A stretch of 60,642 nt of DNA from Geobacillus thermodenitrificans subsp. thermodenitrificans DSM 465 (lineage in GTDB: Bacteria > Bacillota > Bacilli > Bacillales > Anoxybacillaceae), in NCBI RefSeq assembly GCF_000496575.1, contig NZ_AYKT01000019.1:1-60642 (forward strand), in the 5' to 3' direction. The position numbers were made by a program, and so were the translations under genes. The notes under the pieces are model-generated. The model was not told the origin of the DNA and searched no databases. It worked only from the letters and a program-made list of their open reading frames with translations. Below, in pieces: positions 51,439 to 60,642 of this stretch (positions within the stretch are counted from its first letter, which is position 1; each line of letters opens with the position of its first letter).

Positions 51439-52725
51439 TTATAGTTGTCGGAACGCGCGACCGACCGCGTCAATCGTGTAGGCGATGTCGTCTTCTGTAT
51501 GGGCGAGAGTAATAAACCATGCCTCATACTTGGACGGTGCGAGATTGACGCCTTGCTTGAGCATTAGCTTGAAAAATTTCGCAAACAACTCGCCATCGCT
51601 CCGCTGGGCCTGCTCATAGTTTTCAACTTTTTCTTCTGTAAAGAAGACAGTCAGCGCGCCTTTGAGGCGATTGATAGTTACCGGCAGGCCGCATTGGCGG
51701 GCATGAGTCATGATGCCTTCTTCGAGCATGGCGCCAAGCCGGTCAAGATGCTCGTATACTCCTTCTTGTTTCAACACTTCGAGGCAGGCGATACCTGCGA
51801 GCATCGATGCTGGATTACCAGCCATCGTCCCAGCTTGGTAGGCTGGGCCAAGCGGAGCAACTTGTTCCATAATATCTTGGCGTCCGCCGTACGCCCCAAT
51901 CGGCAAGCCGCCACCGATAATTTTCCCCATGGCCGTCATGTCAGGTTCAATGCCAAGCAAGTTTTGCGCTCCCCCGTACATAAAACGGAAAGCAGTGATG
52001 ACCTCATCATAAATAACGAGCGCCCCGGCTTCATGGGCGATATCGTTCACGGCTTCTAAAAAGCCGGGTTTCGGAAGGACAATTCCGAAGTTGCCGACGA
52101 TCGGTTCAACCAATACGGCCGCGACGTGTTCGCCCCAAACGTTCATCGCCTCACGGAATGATTCCACATCATTATATGGCACCGTAATGACTTCTTGGGC
52201 AATGCTTTGCGGCACGCCAGCTGAATCCGGCGTCCCTAATGTCGAAGGACCTGAGCCGGCGGCGACAAGCACGAGGTCGGAGTGACCGTGATAGCAGCCG
52301 GCGAATTTAACGATTTTGCTGCGGCCGGTGTAAGCTCGAGCGACGCGGATGGTCGTCATCACTGCTTCTGTTCCTGAGTTGACAAACCGCACTTTCTCAA
52401 GTGAAGGAATCGCTTCTTTTAACATTTTCGCAAATGTAATTTCGTGCGGTGTCGGTGTGCCGTACAACACCCCTGTTTCCGCGGCGCGCTGGATGGCCGC
52501 GGTGATGTGCGGGTGGGCATGTCCGGTAATGATCGGTCCGTAGGCGGCCAAATAGTCAATGTATTTGTTGCCATCTACATCCCAGAAATAGGCCCCTTGC
52601 GCCCGTTCCATGACGACCGGAGCGCCACCGCCGACTGCTTTATATGAGCGGGATGGGCTGTTCACCCCGCCGACAATGTGTCGAAGTGCTTCTTCATATA
52701 ATTGTTCCGATTTTGTCCACTGCAT
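51439..52725 (-). CDS. gsaB: Glutamate-1-semialdehyde 2,1-aminomutase (HemL/GsaB type)
   Basis: A 428-residue PLP enzyme converting glutamate-1-semialdehyde to 5-aminolevulinate for heme. Marks: [100 protein letters not shown], and the Schiff-base Lys in [19 protein letters not shown]. In B. subtilis a second, non-hem-operon copy, gsaB, sits next to ygaE, as here. ATG 52725 follows AGGAGG. Confidence 0.92.
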   Translation of the reverse strand: MQWTKSEQLYEEALRHIVGGVNSPSRSYKAVGGGAPVVMERAQGAYFWDVDGNKYIDYLAAYGPIITGHAHPHITAAIQRAAETGVLYGTPTPHEITFAKMLKEAIPSLEKVRFVNSGTEAVMTTIRVARAYTGRSKIVKFAGCYHGHSDLVLVAAGSGPSTLGTPDSAGVPQSIAQEVITVPYNDVESFREAMNVWGEHVAAVLVEPIVGNFGIVLPKPGFLEAVNDIAHEAGALVIYDEVITAFRFMYGGAQNLLGIEPDMTAMGKIIGGGLPIGAYGGRQDIMEQVAPLGPAYQAGTMAGNPASMLAGIACLEVLKQEGVYEHLDRLGAMLEEGIMTHARQCGLPVTINRLKGALTVFFTEEKVENYEQAQRSDGELFAKFFKLMLKQGVNLAPSKYEAWFITLAHTEDDIAYTIDAVGRAFRQL

Positions 52726-53035
52726 CGCTTGATATCCTCCTGTTTCCGATGACTGCCCCTTTATTTTACCATAATGTGCTGTTCACTGTGGCTGTCGTGC
52801 TCGCTAGAGAGAAGACATCATTTGGTCATTGCGGGAGACGAGGGGGAAAAGTAAGCCGACAACCGATATAGGATATGCGTTTTCAGCACATTAAAGATAT
52901 TTCCACAAATTCCTCGCCAGCTTCTAGAAGACAAAACAGGTGAAAATAACATGGATTTATGTATAATTGCAACATAGAAGGAAGGCGGCAGCCTGTCTTC
53001 GTTTGTTCACTTCAAAGAGAGGCAGGAGGAGAAGG
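52726..53035 (+). promoter_or_regulatory. Divergent region between gsaB and the ABC-2 exporter operon
   Basis: TATAAT at 52962-52967 is a likely -10 for the exporter genes; the -35 is not clear (GTGAAA about 16 bases upstream). GCAGGAGGAGAAGG before ATG 53036 is the ribosome-binding site. No gene is seen in the rest. Confidence 0.5.
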
Positions 53036-54040
53036 ATGAACGCTATTGAAGTAGAGGAGTTGCGAAAAGAATTTAAAGTGCACAAAAGCCGCTCCGGCCT
53101 CGTCGGAGCGTTTCGTGATTTATGGACGCGCCGTTACATGACGGTTCGTGCGGTTGACGGCATCTCCTTTACCGTCAAGCAAGGGGAAATGGTCGGCTAT
53201 ATCGGCGAAAACGGTGCTGGCAAATCGACGACGATCAAAATGTTGACTGGCATTTTGACACCGACATCCGGTCGCATCATTGTCAATGGGATGAACCCGC
53301 ATAAGGAGCGGGAGAAATTTGTGCGGACAATCGGTGTTGTCTTCGGCCAGCGCTCACAATTATGGTGGGACATCGCTGTTCAAGAGTCGTTCCGACTGTT
53401 AAAAAAGGTGTACCGTGTCCCGGATGAGCAATACGCTCGCCATATGAGCGAAGTAATTGAGATGCTTGAGATCGGCCCGCTCCTTGACAAACCGGTGCGC
53501 AAGCTGTCGCTCGGGCAGCGGATGCGCTGCGAGCTCGCCGCTGCGCTCATTCACAATCCGCCCCTATTGTTTTTAGATGAGCCGACAATCGGTCTAGATG
53601 TGCTTGTCAAGCTCAACATCCGCCAGTTTTTGAAACAGTTGAACGAACGGTATGGAACGACGATTTTATTGACGACGCACGATATGTCGGATATCGAAGC
53701 GCTGTGCGAGCGGGTGATTATGCTCGATGAAGGGAAAATCATTTACGATGGTTCGCTTGAGCAGTTAAAAGAAAAATGGGGGCAAGGAAAACGGGTCGCC
53801 TTTACATTTGCTGAAGGAAAGGACGCCTCCATCTTGCAAGAGCTGACCGCCGGATTGGATGTTGTCTGGAAAAAAGGCGAACAGTCAAACGTCTGGGTGG
53901 CGCACGTTCCATCAGGAGGAGTTCCGGAAGTCGTCAGCCGCGTCGCCGCCCGCTATGCGCTGCAAGATATCCGCATTCATGAAGTGTCAACGGAAGAGAT
54001 TGTCCGCAATATCTATGAGGAAGGTGCGGTCCATGGATAA
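53036..54040 (+). CDS. ABC-2 exporter ATP-binding protein
   Basis: A 334-residue ATPase. It reads IEVEELRKEFKVHKSRSGLV, then Walker A GYIGENGAGKSTTIKMLTGI, Q-loop VVFGQRSQLWWDIAVQESFR, signature LSLGQRMRCELAAALIHNPP, Walker B LLFLDEPTIGLDVLVKLNIR and switch His TTHDMSDIEALC. The QLWWDL motif marks the COG4586 subfamily, always paired with two ABC-2 permeases. ATG 53036 is 3 bases after AAGG. It overlaps the first permease by 8 bases. Substrate unknown. Confidence 0.9.
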   Translation: MNAIEVEELRKEFKVHKSRSGLVGAFRDLWTRRYMTVRAVDGISFTVKQGEMVGYIGENGAGKSTTIKMLTGILTPTSGRIIVNGMNPHKEREKFVRTIGVVFGQRSQLWWDIAVQESFRLLKKVYRVPDEQYARHMSEVIEMLEIGPLLDKPVRKLSLGQRMRCELAAALIHNPPLLFLDEPTIGLDVLVKLNIRQFLKQLNERYGTTILLTTHDMSDIEALCERVIMLDEGKIIYDGSLEQLKEKWGQGKRVAFTFAEGKDASILQELTAGLDVVWKKGEQSNVWVAHVPSGGVPEVVSRVAARYALQDIRIHEVSTEEIVRNIYEEGAVHG

Positions 54041-54824
54041 ATATGTGGAAATGATCCGCATCCGCTTTTTAATGATGCTTGCCTATCGGACAAACTATTA
54101 TACTGGCATTCTTATTTATGCTATTAACATTGCGGCGTATTATTTCCTTTGGGCGGCTATTTACGGGGACAAACCGTCGATGCAAGGGATATCGCTTGGA
54201 CAAATGACGACGTATGTTGCCATTTCTTGGCTGTCAAGGGCATTTTATTTTAACAACATCGACCGTGAAATCGCTATGGAAATTCGCGATGGAAAAGTAG
54301 CGACCGAGCTCATTCGCCCATACAGCTATTTAGGGATGAAGGCGGTTCAAGGGCTCGGCGAAGGGTTGTTCCGTTTGTTCTTTTTGTCGTTGCCCGGGCT
54401 TTTAGTCGTGTCGCTCTTTTTGCCGCTTCAGTTTCCAGAAAACGCCCATACATGGCTGTCATTTAGTTTGTCGCTCCTGCTTAGCTTTGTTATTTATTCA
54501 GAGCTGAACTTGCTAGCGGGGGTGGTGACGTTTTTTACATTCCGTAACGAAGGGTTGCTCAGGGCGAAACGGTTTATCATCGATCTGTTTTCCGGGCTCA
54601 TTTTGCCCGTTTCCTTTTATCCGGATTGGGCGCAACGACTGATGGATTATTTTCCGTTTCAGGCGATTAGCTACATCCCAAGCATGATCATTACGGAAAG
54701 CTTCCAAGGCGCCGACGTTCGTGACGGCTTGATCGTGCAGGTGGCATGGTGCGCGCTGTTGCTTTTACCAATCGGGTTGTTATGGCGGATGGCGAAAAAG
54801 CGGCTCGTCGTGCAAGGGGGGTAA
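54033..54824 (+). CDS. ABC-2 exporter permease 1 (COG4587-like)
   Basis: A 263-residue membrane protein with six segments. It starts MDKYVEMIRIRFLMMLAYRT, followed by NYYTGILIYAINIAAYYFLW. The motif VATELIRPYSYLGMKAVQGL is the conserved cytoplasmic element before the second membrane group. ATG 54033 overlaps the ATPase stop; GAGGAAGG is upstream. The longer open frame (from 53859) is the shadow of the ATPase gene. Confidence 0.87.
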   Translation: MDKYVEMIRIRFLMMLAYRTNYYTGILIYAINIAAYYFLWAAIYGDKPSMQGISLGQMTTYVAISWLSRAFYFNNIDREIAMEIRDGKVATELIRPYSYLGMKAVQGLGEGLFRLFFLSLPGLLVVSLFLPLQFPENAHTWLSFSLSLLLSFVIYSELNLLAGVVTFFTFRNEGLLRAKRFIIDLFSGLILPVSFYPDWAQRLMDYFPFQAISYIPSMIITESFQGADVRDGLIVQVAWCALLLLPIGLLWRMAKKRLVVQGG

Positions 54825-54828
54825 ACGA

Positions 54829-55614
54829 TTGTTTTATATATCGGTCTTTTTTCAATACATGGCGCAATATATGAAAACAAAATTGCAATACCGTACCGAT
54901 TTGCTCATTGAGTGGTTGTCCGACTTCATGGCTCAGGCAGTCAATCTCGTGTTTTTGCTCGTCGTTTTTGGCCATACACCGCTCCTTCACGGTTGGACGC
55001 GCGATGAAATTTTGTTTATTTACGGCTTTTTCCTTGTGCCGTATGCGGTATTTGGCGCTTTTTTTAATCTATGGGATTTCAATGAGCGCTATATTGTCCA
55101 AGGAGAAATGGACCGTGTGTTGACTCGCCCGGTGCACAGCCTATTTCAGATCATTCTCGAACGGATGGAGCTCGAATCGTTGTTAGGGGCTATACCGGGA
55201 TTGATCATTATGGCGTACGCTAGTGTCCGGTTATCGCTGACGTTTCATTGGTATGATTTCTTTATCTTTATTTTACTTGTGATCGGCGGTGCGTTCATTT
55301 ACGCCGGCATTTTCATTTCGCTGGCAACCATTAGCTTTTTCGCTGATGCTCGCACCTCGATTATGCCGATGATGTACAACATTAGCAGCTATGGCCGCTA
55401 TCCGATCGATATTTATCATCGGGTCATTCGCTATATTTTAACATGGGTGCTTCCGTTTGCCTTTGTTGGCGTCTATCCGGCTTCGTATTTTCTTAACAAG
55501 CAAGAGTGGTATGATTATGCGTTTATGACCCCGGTTGTTGGCGCGCTGTTTTTCGCCATCGCTATAATGCTTTGGAACGCCGGGGTTAGGAGGTACCGAG
55601 GGACGGGGAGTTAA
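54829..55614 (+). CDS. ABC-2 exporter permease 2 (COG3694-like)
   Basis: A 261-residue membrane protein with six segments: YISVFFQYMAQYMKTKLQYR, LSDFMAQAVNLVFLLVVFGH, the conserved EMDRVLTRPVHSLFQIILER and MPMMYNISSYGRYPIDIYHR. TTG 54829 lies 8 bases after AAGGGGGG, immediately after the first permease. With the two previous genes it forms a three-gene export system. Confidence 0.87.
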   Translation: MFYISVFFQYMAQYMKTKLQYRTDLLIEWLSDFMAQAVNLVFLLVVFGHTPLLHGWTRDEILFIYGFFLVPYAVFGAFFNLWDFNERYIVQGEMDRVLTRPVHSLFQIILERMELESLLGAIPGLIIMAYASVRLSLTFHWYDFFIFILLVIGGAFIYAGIFISLATISFFADARTSIMPMMYNISSYGRYPIDIYHRVIRYILTWVLPFAFVGVYPASYFLNKQEWYDYAFMTPVVGALFFAIAIMLWNAGVRRYRGTGS

Positions 55615-55633
55615 CTGCCTCGTCCATTTTTTT
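55600..55633 (+). terminator. Terminator of the ABC-2 exporter operon
   Basis: GGACG (55601-55605) pairs with CGTCC (55621-55625), with further inner pairs around GTTAAC, followed by ATTTTTTT. The stem includes the last stop codon. Confidence 0.8.
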
Positions 55634-55726
55634 GCTTAATGGAGGTTGTCATGAAAATGACAAACAACGTCCAAACAATTGCCATAATCGTTTACGCATA
55701 GTTTCGATTTCATCGCGTAAAATAAT

Positions 55727-55744
55727 TTGTGAATGTATTCACAA
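55727..55744. promoter_or_regulatory. Rex operator upstream of ldh
   Basis: TTGTGAATGTATTCACAA is a perfect 18-bp palindrome matching the Rex consensus (TTGTGAAN4TTCACAA). It lies 22 bases before the ldh start, just downstream of a TAAAAT -10-like element (55718-55723). Rex represses such genes when NAD+ is high and releases DNA when NADH rises. Confidence 0.9.
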
Positions 55745-55750
55745 TAATAA

Positions 55751-56719
<969 letters not shown>

Positions 56720-56781
56720 GTCAAGGCGTTAACTTTCTACAAAAATGGAGAAGGGCTCTGCTAAACGGGTAGTCTAGGCAG

Positions 56782-56801
56782 GCAGCGTAGCTTGACGCTG
56801 C
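56782..56801 (+). terminator. Hairpin after ldh
   Basis: GCAGCG pairs with CGCTGC around an 8-base loop, followed by TGTTTC. A weak terminator. Confidence 0.5.
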
Positions 56802-56904
56802 TGTTTCAAGTACGATCACTATCGAGATCGCGGCGGTTCACTCCGTCATAATTGTCCATTCGGCCACGTATATATGAACAACGGACAAGGATGGAGGGAA
56901 TGTG

Positions 56905-57309
56905 ATGGATTACGCCTTCCTCGGAGTGGTTACCGCCGTACTGCTCGGTAGCATCACCTCAATTTGGACAGCGCGCGTTCAAGCGACGCACCGCCTCTCA
57001 CTCGACAGTCTGTGGGTGCTCGTTCAATGGTATGTAACGATGCTGCTCGGTTTTGCCATGATTTATATGATTTTGCAGGTGAATGGCCATGCAGTGTTCA
57101 CTCCGTCCTCAAATAGCGACGTGGATAACCGCTTGTCTTTGCTTGGGGATAGCTTGTACTTAAGCGGCATAACGCTCTTATCAGTGGGATACGGAGATGT
57201 GACCCCGATCGGCATCGGACGGTGGATCGCGATCACTGAGGCGTTGCTCGGCTACATTATGCCAGCTGTCATCGTAGCGCGCACCGTATTTGATTGGGAC
57301 CGCCGCTAA
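56905..57309 (+). CDS. Two-segment potassium channel-like protein
   Basis: A 134-residue membrane protein of the Ion_trans_2 type with the selectivity filter TLLSVGYGDVTPIGIGRWIA (about residues 93-112). Segments: residues 3-23, 39-62, pore helix near 86-97, and 107-127. There is no cytoplasmic RCK domain, unlike most prokaryotic K+ channels of this type. ATG 56905 follows GGAGGG by 7 bases. Four copies would be needed to form the pore. It sits between ldh and bcp with no functional link visible. Confidence 0.82.
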   Translation: MDYAFLGVVTAVLLGSITSIWTARVQATHRLSLDSLWVLVQWYVTMLLGFAMIYMILQVNGHAVFTPSSNSDVDNRLSLLGDSLYLSGITLLSVGYGDVTPIGIGRWIAITEALLGYIMPAVIVARTVFDWDRR

Positions 57310-57372
57310 CAGTTGCAATTTTCTTCCCGCTCCGTTACGCTAAAAGAAAATAAAGCAGACGGAGGGAACGTC

Positions 57373-57849
57373 ATGATAATTGCCATTGGCCAACCAGCCC
57401 CGGATTTCACCTTGCCGGCAAGCAACGGGAAAATGGTTTCGCTTTCAGACTTCCGAGGCCAATATGTCGTGCTTTATTTTTATCCGAAAGACATGACGCC
57501 TGGATGCACGACTGAAGCATGTGACTTTCGTGACCGCTATGAGCAGTTTACCAGGTTGAATGCCGTTATTTTAGGGGTAAGCACGGACCCAGTTAAGCGG
57601 CATGAAACGTTTATTGAGAAATATCAACTGCCGTTTTTGCTTCTTTCCGATGAACAACATCACGTAGCAGAACTATATGGGGTTTGGAAGAAAAAGCGGA
57701 ATTTTGGTAAGGAATATATGGGCATTGAGCGCTCGACATTCATTATTGCTCCCGATGGAACGTTGGTAAAGGAATGGCGCGGGGTGAAAGTAAAAGGACA
57801 CGTCGATGAGGCGCTTGCGGAAGTTGCCCAATTGGCCTCATCTAGGTAA
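57373..57849 (+). CDS. bcp: Thioredoxin-dependent thiol peroxidase (Bcp/PrxQ)
   Basis: A 158-residue peroxiredoxin reducing organic hydroperoxides. It reads APDFTLPASNGKMVSLSDFR, then VVLYFYPKDMTPGCTTEACD, which contains the peroxidatic Cys and the resolving Cys five residues later. The helix FRDRYEQF and the strand VSTDPVKRHETFIEKYQLPF are typical. ATG 57373 lies 9 bases after GGAGGG. Corresponds to B. subtilis ygaF, and is located just upstream of perR, as expected for the peroxide-defence neighbourhood. Confidence 0.93.
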   Translation: MIIAIGQPAPDFTLPASNGKMVSLSDFRGQYVVLYFYPKDMTPGCTTEACDFRDRYEQFTRLNAVILGVSTDPVKRHETFIEKYQLPFLLLSDEQHHVAELYGVWKKKRNFGKEYMGIERSTFIIAPDGTLVKEWRGVKVKGHVDEALAEVAQLASSR

Positions 57850-57914
57850 GCGTCCAAGCGACATAAACTGTTTTACATATGATACATAGTAACCTCCTCA
57901 AATGAATGAAATGT

Positions 57915-57949
57915 GGTGGGCGGAAAATATTTCTGCCCCCTTTTTTTGT
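57915..57949 (+). terminator. Terminator of bcp
   Basis: GGGCGGAAA pairs with TTTCTGCCC (one G-T pair), followed by CCTTTTTTT. Confidence 0.85.
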
Positions 57950-57988
57950 TAAAAGAACGTTTAAGCCCATATATTAATGGTATCTATA

Positions 57989-58018
57989 TTGACAAAAGGC
58001 ATACATTCCTTGTAGACT
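57989..58018 (+). promoter_or_regulatory. Sigma-A promoter of perR
   Basis: Consensus TTGACA (57989-57994), an 18-base spacer and TAGACT (58013-58018). Confidence 0.65.
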
Positions 58019-58020
58019 AA

Positions 58021-58035
58021 TTATAAATATTATAA
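58021..58035. promoter_or_regulatory. Per box, autoregulatory PerR operator
   Basis: TTATAAATATTATAA matches the 7-1-7 Per-box consensus TTATAATNATTATAA with one or two differences. It lies just downstream of the perR -10 element, where bound PerR would block transcription. Confidence 0.85.
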
Positions 58036-58080
58036 AATGATAATTTTTTTTATCTTTTGCAGAGAGTGAGGTGCATGACG

Positions 58081-58527
58081 GTGTCTGTCAACGAGCAACT
58101 GAAGGAAGCGCTGGACATGCTGAAAAAGACGGGCATACGCATCACGCCACAGCGTCATGCGATATTGGAGTATTTGATCAGCTCGATGTCCCATCCGACG
58201 GCTGATGAAATATATAAAGCGCTCGAAGGGAAATTTCCTAATATGAGCGTAGCTACCGTCTACAATAACTTGCGCGTCTTTAAAGAGGTCGGGCTTGTCA
58301 AAGAGTTGACATACGGTGATTCGTCAAGCCGGTTCGATTTTGTCACATCCAATCATTATCACGTCATTTGTGAACAGTGTGGCAAAATCGTGGATTTTCA
58401 TTATCCAGCGCTCGATGAAGTTGAGCAGCTAGCTGCTCATGTTACTGGATTTAAAGTCGATCATCATCGCATGGAAGTGTATGGAGTATGCCCTGACTGT
58501 CAAAACGAGAAGGGGCGGACACATTAA
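58081..58527 (+). CDS. perR: PerR peroxide-sensing repressor (Fur family)
   Basis: A 148-residue metal-dependent repressor that senses H2O2 by iron-catalysed oxidation of a His. DNA-binding: [20 protein letters not shown] and [20 protein letters not shown]. Metal ligands: His38 (MSHPT), Asp in [20 protein letters not shown] together with its two His, and the structural zinc Cys pairs CEQC and CPDC. It is nearly the B. subtilis protein. GTG 58081 fits the spacing to GAGGTG best; ATG 58075 is the alternative. Controls katA, ahpCF and hem genes in Bacillus. Confidence 0.95.
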   Translation: MSVNEQLKEALDMLKKTGIRITPQRHAILEYLISSMSHPTADEIYKALEGKFPNMSVATVYNNLRVFKEVGLVKELTYGDSSSRFDFVTSNHYHVICEQCGKIVDFHYPALDEVEQLAAHVTGFKVDHHRMEVYGVCPDCQNEKGRTH

Positions 58528-58530
58528 AAA

Positions 58531-58563
58531 AGCTGATAGCGCGACAGCGGCTATCAGTTTTTT
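58531..58563 (+). terminator. Terminator of perR
   Basis: CTGATAGC (58533-58540) pairs with GCTATCAG (58550-58557), followed by TTTTTTC. Confidence 0.88.
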
Positions 58564-58907
58564 CTTTTTTTATTGTATTTCTCATCGAATTCTTTTCCTT
58601 CAAGTTCGCGATCCAACGTCAGGGGCTCGCGGCAAAACATACATAAATCAACGCGTCCAAGCATTTTCGTCACCTTACCGCATGATGGACAAACGACTTG
58701 GACAGCTCTCGTTGAGAGTGTACCGATCCAAAAGTACACGATGCCACTTGCGACGAGAAATAAAAGTCCAAGCACCATAAACAGCGTCATGATGATCGGG
58801 GACGTGCGGAAAAACAGCCCAAGATACATGACGATGACGCCGACGAAAATCAAGCTTAAAGCAAATGTGCGAATTTTGTTGATTTTACTCGAATATTTGA
58901 TACCCAT
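58554..58907 (-). CDS. ygzB: YgzB family (UPF0295) membrane protein
   Basis: A 117-residue protein with two membrane segments (about residues 13-33 and 40-65) and a cytosolic zinc-ribbon made of CPSCGK and CMFC. Length and motifs match UPF0295. ATG 58907 is 7 bases after GGAGG. Convergent with perR, whose terminator overlaps its 3' end. Function unknown. Confidence 0.92.
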   Translation of the reverse strand: MGIKYSSKINKIRTFALSLIFVGVIVMYLGLFFRTSPIIMTLFMVLGLLFLVASGIVYFWIGTLSTRAVQVVCPSCGKVTKMLGRVDLCMFCREPLTLDRELEGKEFDEKYNKKRKN

Positions 58908-59315
58908 GGTCGTCCCTCCTACATACATCACTATACCATAAAACAGGGGACAATCGTGAAGGAGAAATCAACAAAATTGATGGGCGTTTTTTACTCAGAA
59001 TAGAGGAATTTCTCGTCTTTTGTCGAATAACGAACGACAACAACGAATTCTCATCTTTGCCGAGGAACGAACGATAGCAATAAGACATAGATTGTGGGAT
59101 GCATGTAATCGCAGCATAAACGGCCGCTAGCAACATTTTTGTTATCTGTATAAAACAAGGTTGAATCATTGACGACGTTGGAAGGGAGGAAGCCGTTACA
59201 GAAAAACAACTGGCCCCAAAAGTGAAAGAAAATATGCTCTCTCCGTCGATTTTTTTGAGGGGGAGAGCTCGGAAGATGTCACAGTTTTACCTGTTTTCTG
59301 TAACGGGAACGATTT
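58908..59315. other. Intergenic region between ygzB and ygxA
   Basis: No gene seen. CGGGAACG before ATG 59316 is a weak ribosome-binding site. Short minus-strand open frames lack protein-like sequence. Confidence 0.4.
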
Positions 59316-60194
59316 ATGGAAGAATTGCTGCGTCCCATTTATCAAGAATGGGCAAGCCGTTGCAATACGCTCGGAATTTTACTGATTGAGAAAAATGAGG
59401 GACATGAGACGGTGACAGATACGTTTGATGCGTTGTTGCTCGTCATTGTCGATTTGCAAAGTGAGCCATTGTTTTTAAAGCATTACTCGATTAATGGTGA
59501 GAAGGCAGCACTTTATGCAGTGAATGAACAAAAATTAAACGAATGGTTTGTTCTCGGGTCACATCGAAAGGCCGTCGATTGGGTATTCAATGGAAAAATC
59601 GTGTTTGACCGCAATGACTACGTTTGGCAGTTGCGTCAACGTCTTGAGCAATTTCCTCCTAGGGAACGGCAGCTGAAAATGGGATTGGAATTTGCCAAAC
59701 TGATTCGTCGTTATACTGATGGCAAGGCACTGTTTAGCGCTCGACATTGGCTTGATTCATACAACCATATGATGCACGCCTTGCACCATTTAGCACGGTT
59801 AACAGTCATCGAGCATGGCCTTTATCCGGAAGTGACGGTATGGAATCAAGTAAAGCAAATGGATGGGCAAATTTATAAATTATATGAGGAGTTAGTCGGT
59901 AGCGAAGAACCGCTTCCAAAACGACTCGAGCTTCTGTTGCTGGCGAGCGAATTTTTAATTCATTCTTTTGTGGCACCAGGATCCTCCCATTTATGTGAGG
60001 TGCTAAAGCAAAAAGAGGGAGCGTGGAGTATCGAGGAAATGACCCACCACCCACAGTTTGCCCCCTATTCGGTCGACCTTACCATCATGCTTGAATATTT
60101 AGTAGAAAGAAAAGTGTTAAGTGCGGTAGAGGTACCGACAAATGGGGAAAAAATGTTTGAACGTTATTATACTTTGCAGGAAGAGAAAAACTGA
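59316..60194 (+). CDS. ygxA: YgxA, nucleotidyltransferase-like protein
   Basis: A 292-residue protein of the nucleotidyltransferase-like family (PF14540) with a C-terminal helical domain. It reads LRPIYQEWASRCNTLGILLI, VTDTFDALLLVIVDLQSEPL, KLNEWFVLGSHRKAVDWVFN and MGLEFAKLIRRYTDGKALFS. The closely similar B. subtilis YgxA precedes an rRNA operon, as here. No clear GSxxxG-[DE]x[DE] catalytic motif is visible, so activity is doubtful. Function unknown. Confidence 0.9.
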   Translation: MEELLRPIYQEWASRCNTLGILLIEKNEGHETVTDTFDALLLVIVDLQSEPLFLKHYSINGEKAALYAVNEQKLNEWFVLGSHRKAVDWVFNGKIVFDRNDYVWQLRQRLEQFPPRERQLKMGLEFAKLIRRYTDGKALFSARHWLDSYNHMMHALHHLARLTVIEHGLYPEVTVWNQVKQMDGQIYKLYEELVGSEEPLPKRLELLLLASEFLIHSFVAPGSSHLCEVLKQKEGAWSIEEMTHHPQFAPYSVDLTIMLEYLVERKVLSAVEVPTNGEKMFERYYTLQEEKN

Positions 60195-60467
60195 TGAGCC
60201 TTTCCGTCTGGGCTCCCCTTTGTTTAACCTGTTTCAGAAAGAGGTTCCTCAACTTTGAGGGGGAAGTGTCATTGTACGGAATCACACCCGTTAACTTTTT
60301 GTAATGAGACGGGGGAACCCGAGCGCACCGCCTTCGCTATCGTAGGCGGAAGGAGCGTATCAATTTCGGTTAGGCATGAAAGTTTAGATCATGAACACAG
60401 AATGGTTGAAGAAATTTCGGCAGCCCAGCAAAGATGGGCTGTCTATCCAAAAAAGTAAAAAAAGCTA
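60195..60467. other. Spacer between ygxA and the rRNA promoters
   Basis: No gene. AGCCCAGCAAAGATGGGCT (60423-60441) is a hairpin, possibly a weak ygxA terminator. A G/C-rich segment (60325-60360, GCACCGCC/GGCGGAAGG region) may also fold. Confidence 0.45.
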
Positions 60468-60496
60468 TTGACTTCTATGTCGAACGATGATATATT
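60468..60496 (+). promoter_or_regulatory. rRNA operon promoter P1
   Basis: TTGACT (60468-60473), a 17-base spacer, TATATT (60491-60496). Confidence 0.8.
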
Positions 60497-60550
60497 TTAA
60501 ATCGCTGCCGCGACGAAAAAACGTTGCGAAGCAAGATGAATAAAAAAGTG

Positions 60551-60579
60551 TTGACAACTCATAATAAACATGCTAACAT
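60551..60579 (+). promoter_or_regulatory. rRNA operon promoter P2
   Basis: TTGACA (60551-60556), a 17-base spacer, TAACAT (60574-60579). The 83-base distance to P1 is typical for tandem Bacillus rrn promoters. Confidence 0.85.
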
Positions 60580-60642
60580 ATAGAAGTCGCTTCGAGAGAG
60601 CGAAAAACAAACTTGTTCCTTGAAAACTGAACGAAACGAAGC
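60580..60642 (+). other. rRNA operon leader (start of pre-16S transcript)
   Basis: CTTGTTCCTTGAAAACTGAA near 60612-60631 is the recurrent pre-16S/antitermination leader of Bacillaceae. The 16S gene begins beyond the window. Confidence 0.75.

Overview
The window is a chromosomal segment of a thermophilic Bacillaceae, almost certainly a Geobacillus. The MutY, lactate dehydrogenase and PerR proteins read like the Geobacillus versions. Gene order from about 25.2 kb to the end follows the Bacillus subtilis yfh-yga block: yfhD, yfhE, yfhF, recX, yfhH, sspK, yfhP, mutY, yfhS, fabL, sspE, ygaB, ygaC, ygaD, ygaE, gsaB, bcp, perR, ygzB, ygxA, then an rRNA operon promoter at the right edge. The species cannot be fixed from sequence alone.

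Layout. 1-4.8 kb is an AT-richer accessory zone: the frameshifted tail of a polymorphic toxin with an intact Imm30-like immunity gene, a serine recombinase, a complete IS3-family insertion sequence with a visible -1 frameshift signal, a VanZ-like membrane protein and an unidentified gene remnant. 5.0-8.5 kb is a complete liaIHFSR cell-envelope stress operon. 8.8-14 kb holds SelO, a MerR/TipAS regulator, a decayed PAS-GGDEF-EAL gene and an ABC-class ATPase. 14.3-19.3 kb carries an MpsC-like gene and the DabB/DabA (MpsA/MpsB) inorganic-carbon uptake pair; a small IS200/IS605-type end (omega-RNA-like) and a strongly folded leader ending in a terminator lie between them. 19.4-21.1 kb is an ECF sigma/anti-sigma pair and a DUF3870 gene.

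21.2-25 kb holds a minus-strand acyl-CoA dehydrogenase/CoA-transferase pair with a long attenuator-like leader, and a GT8 glycosyltransferase. 25.2-30.5 kb is the yfh block with small sporulation genes, two of them under 55 codons. 30.8-37.2 kb is a formate module: DUF1641 protein and cytosolic formate dehydrogenase (minus), a second MpsC-like gene, FdhD and an OFA-family transporter (plus). 37.7-43 kb continues the yfh-yga block; ygaD is frameshifted. 43.2-48.8 kb is a five-gene peptide ABC importer. 48.8-56.7 kb holds ygaE, an unknown gene, gsaB, an ABC-2 exporter and ldh with a perfect Rex box. 56.9-60.2 kb holds a K+ channel-like gene, bcp, perR with a Per box, ygzB and ygxA. Tandem rrn promoters close the window.

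How the parts may work together. The two carbon modules (Dab/MpsC and Fdh/FdhD/OFA/MpsC) both handle one-carbon species (bicarbonate/CO2 and formate), and each carries an MpsC-family gene. In both, long 5' leaders end in rho-independent terminators just upstream of the ribosome-binding site. Similar leaders sit before the CoA-transferase gene and the GNAT gene. These leaders are the best candidates here for undescribed regulatory RNAs; none matches a riboswitch class I can recall. All of this was read by eye, without database searches.
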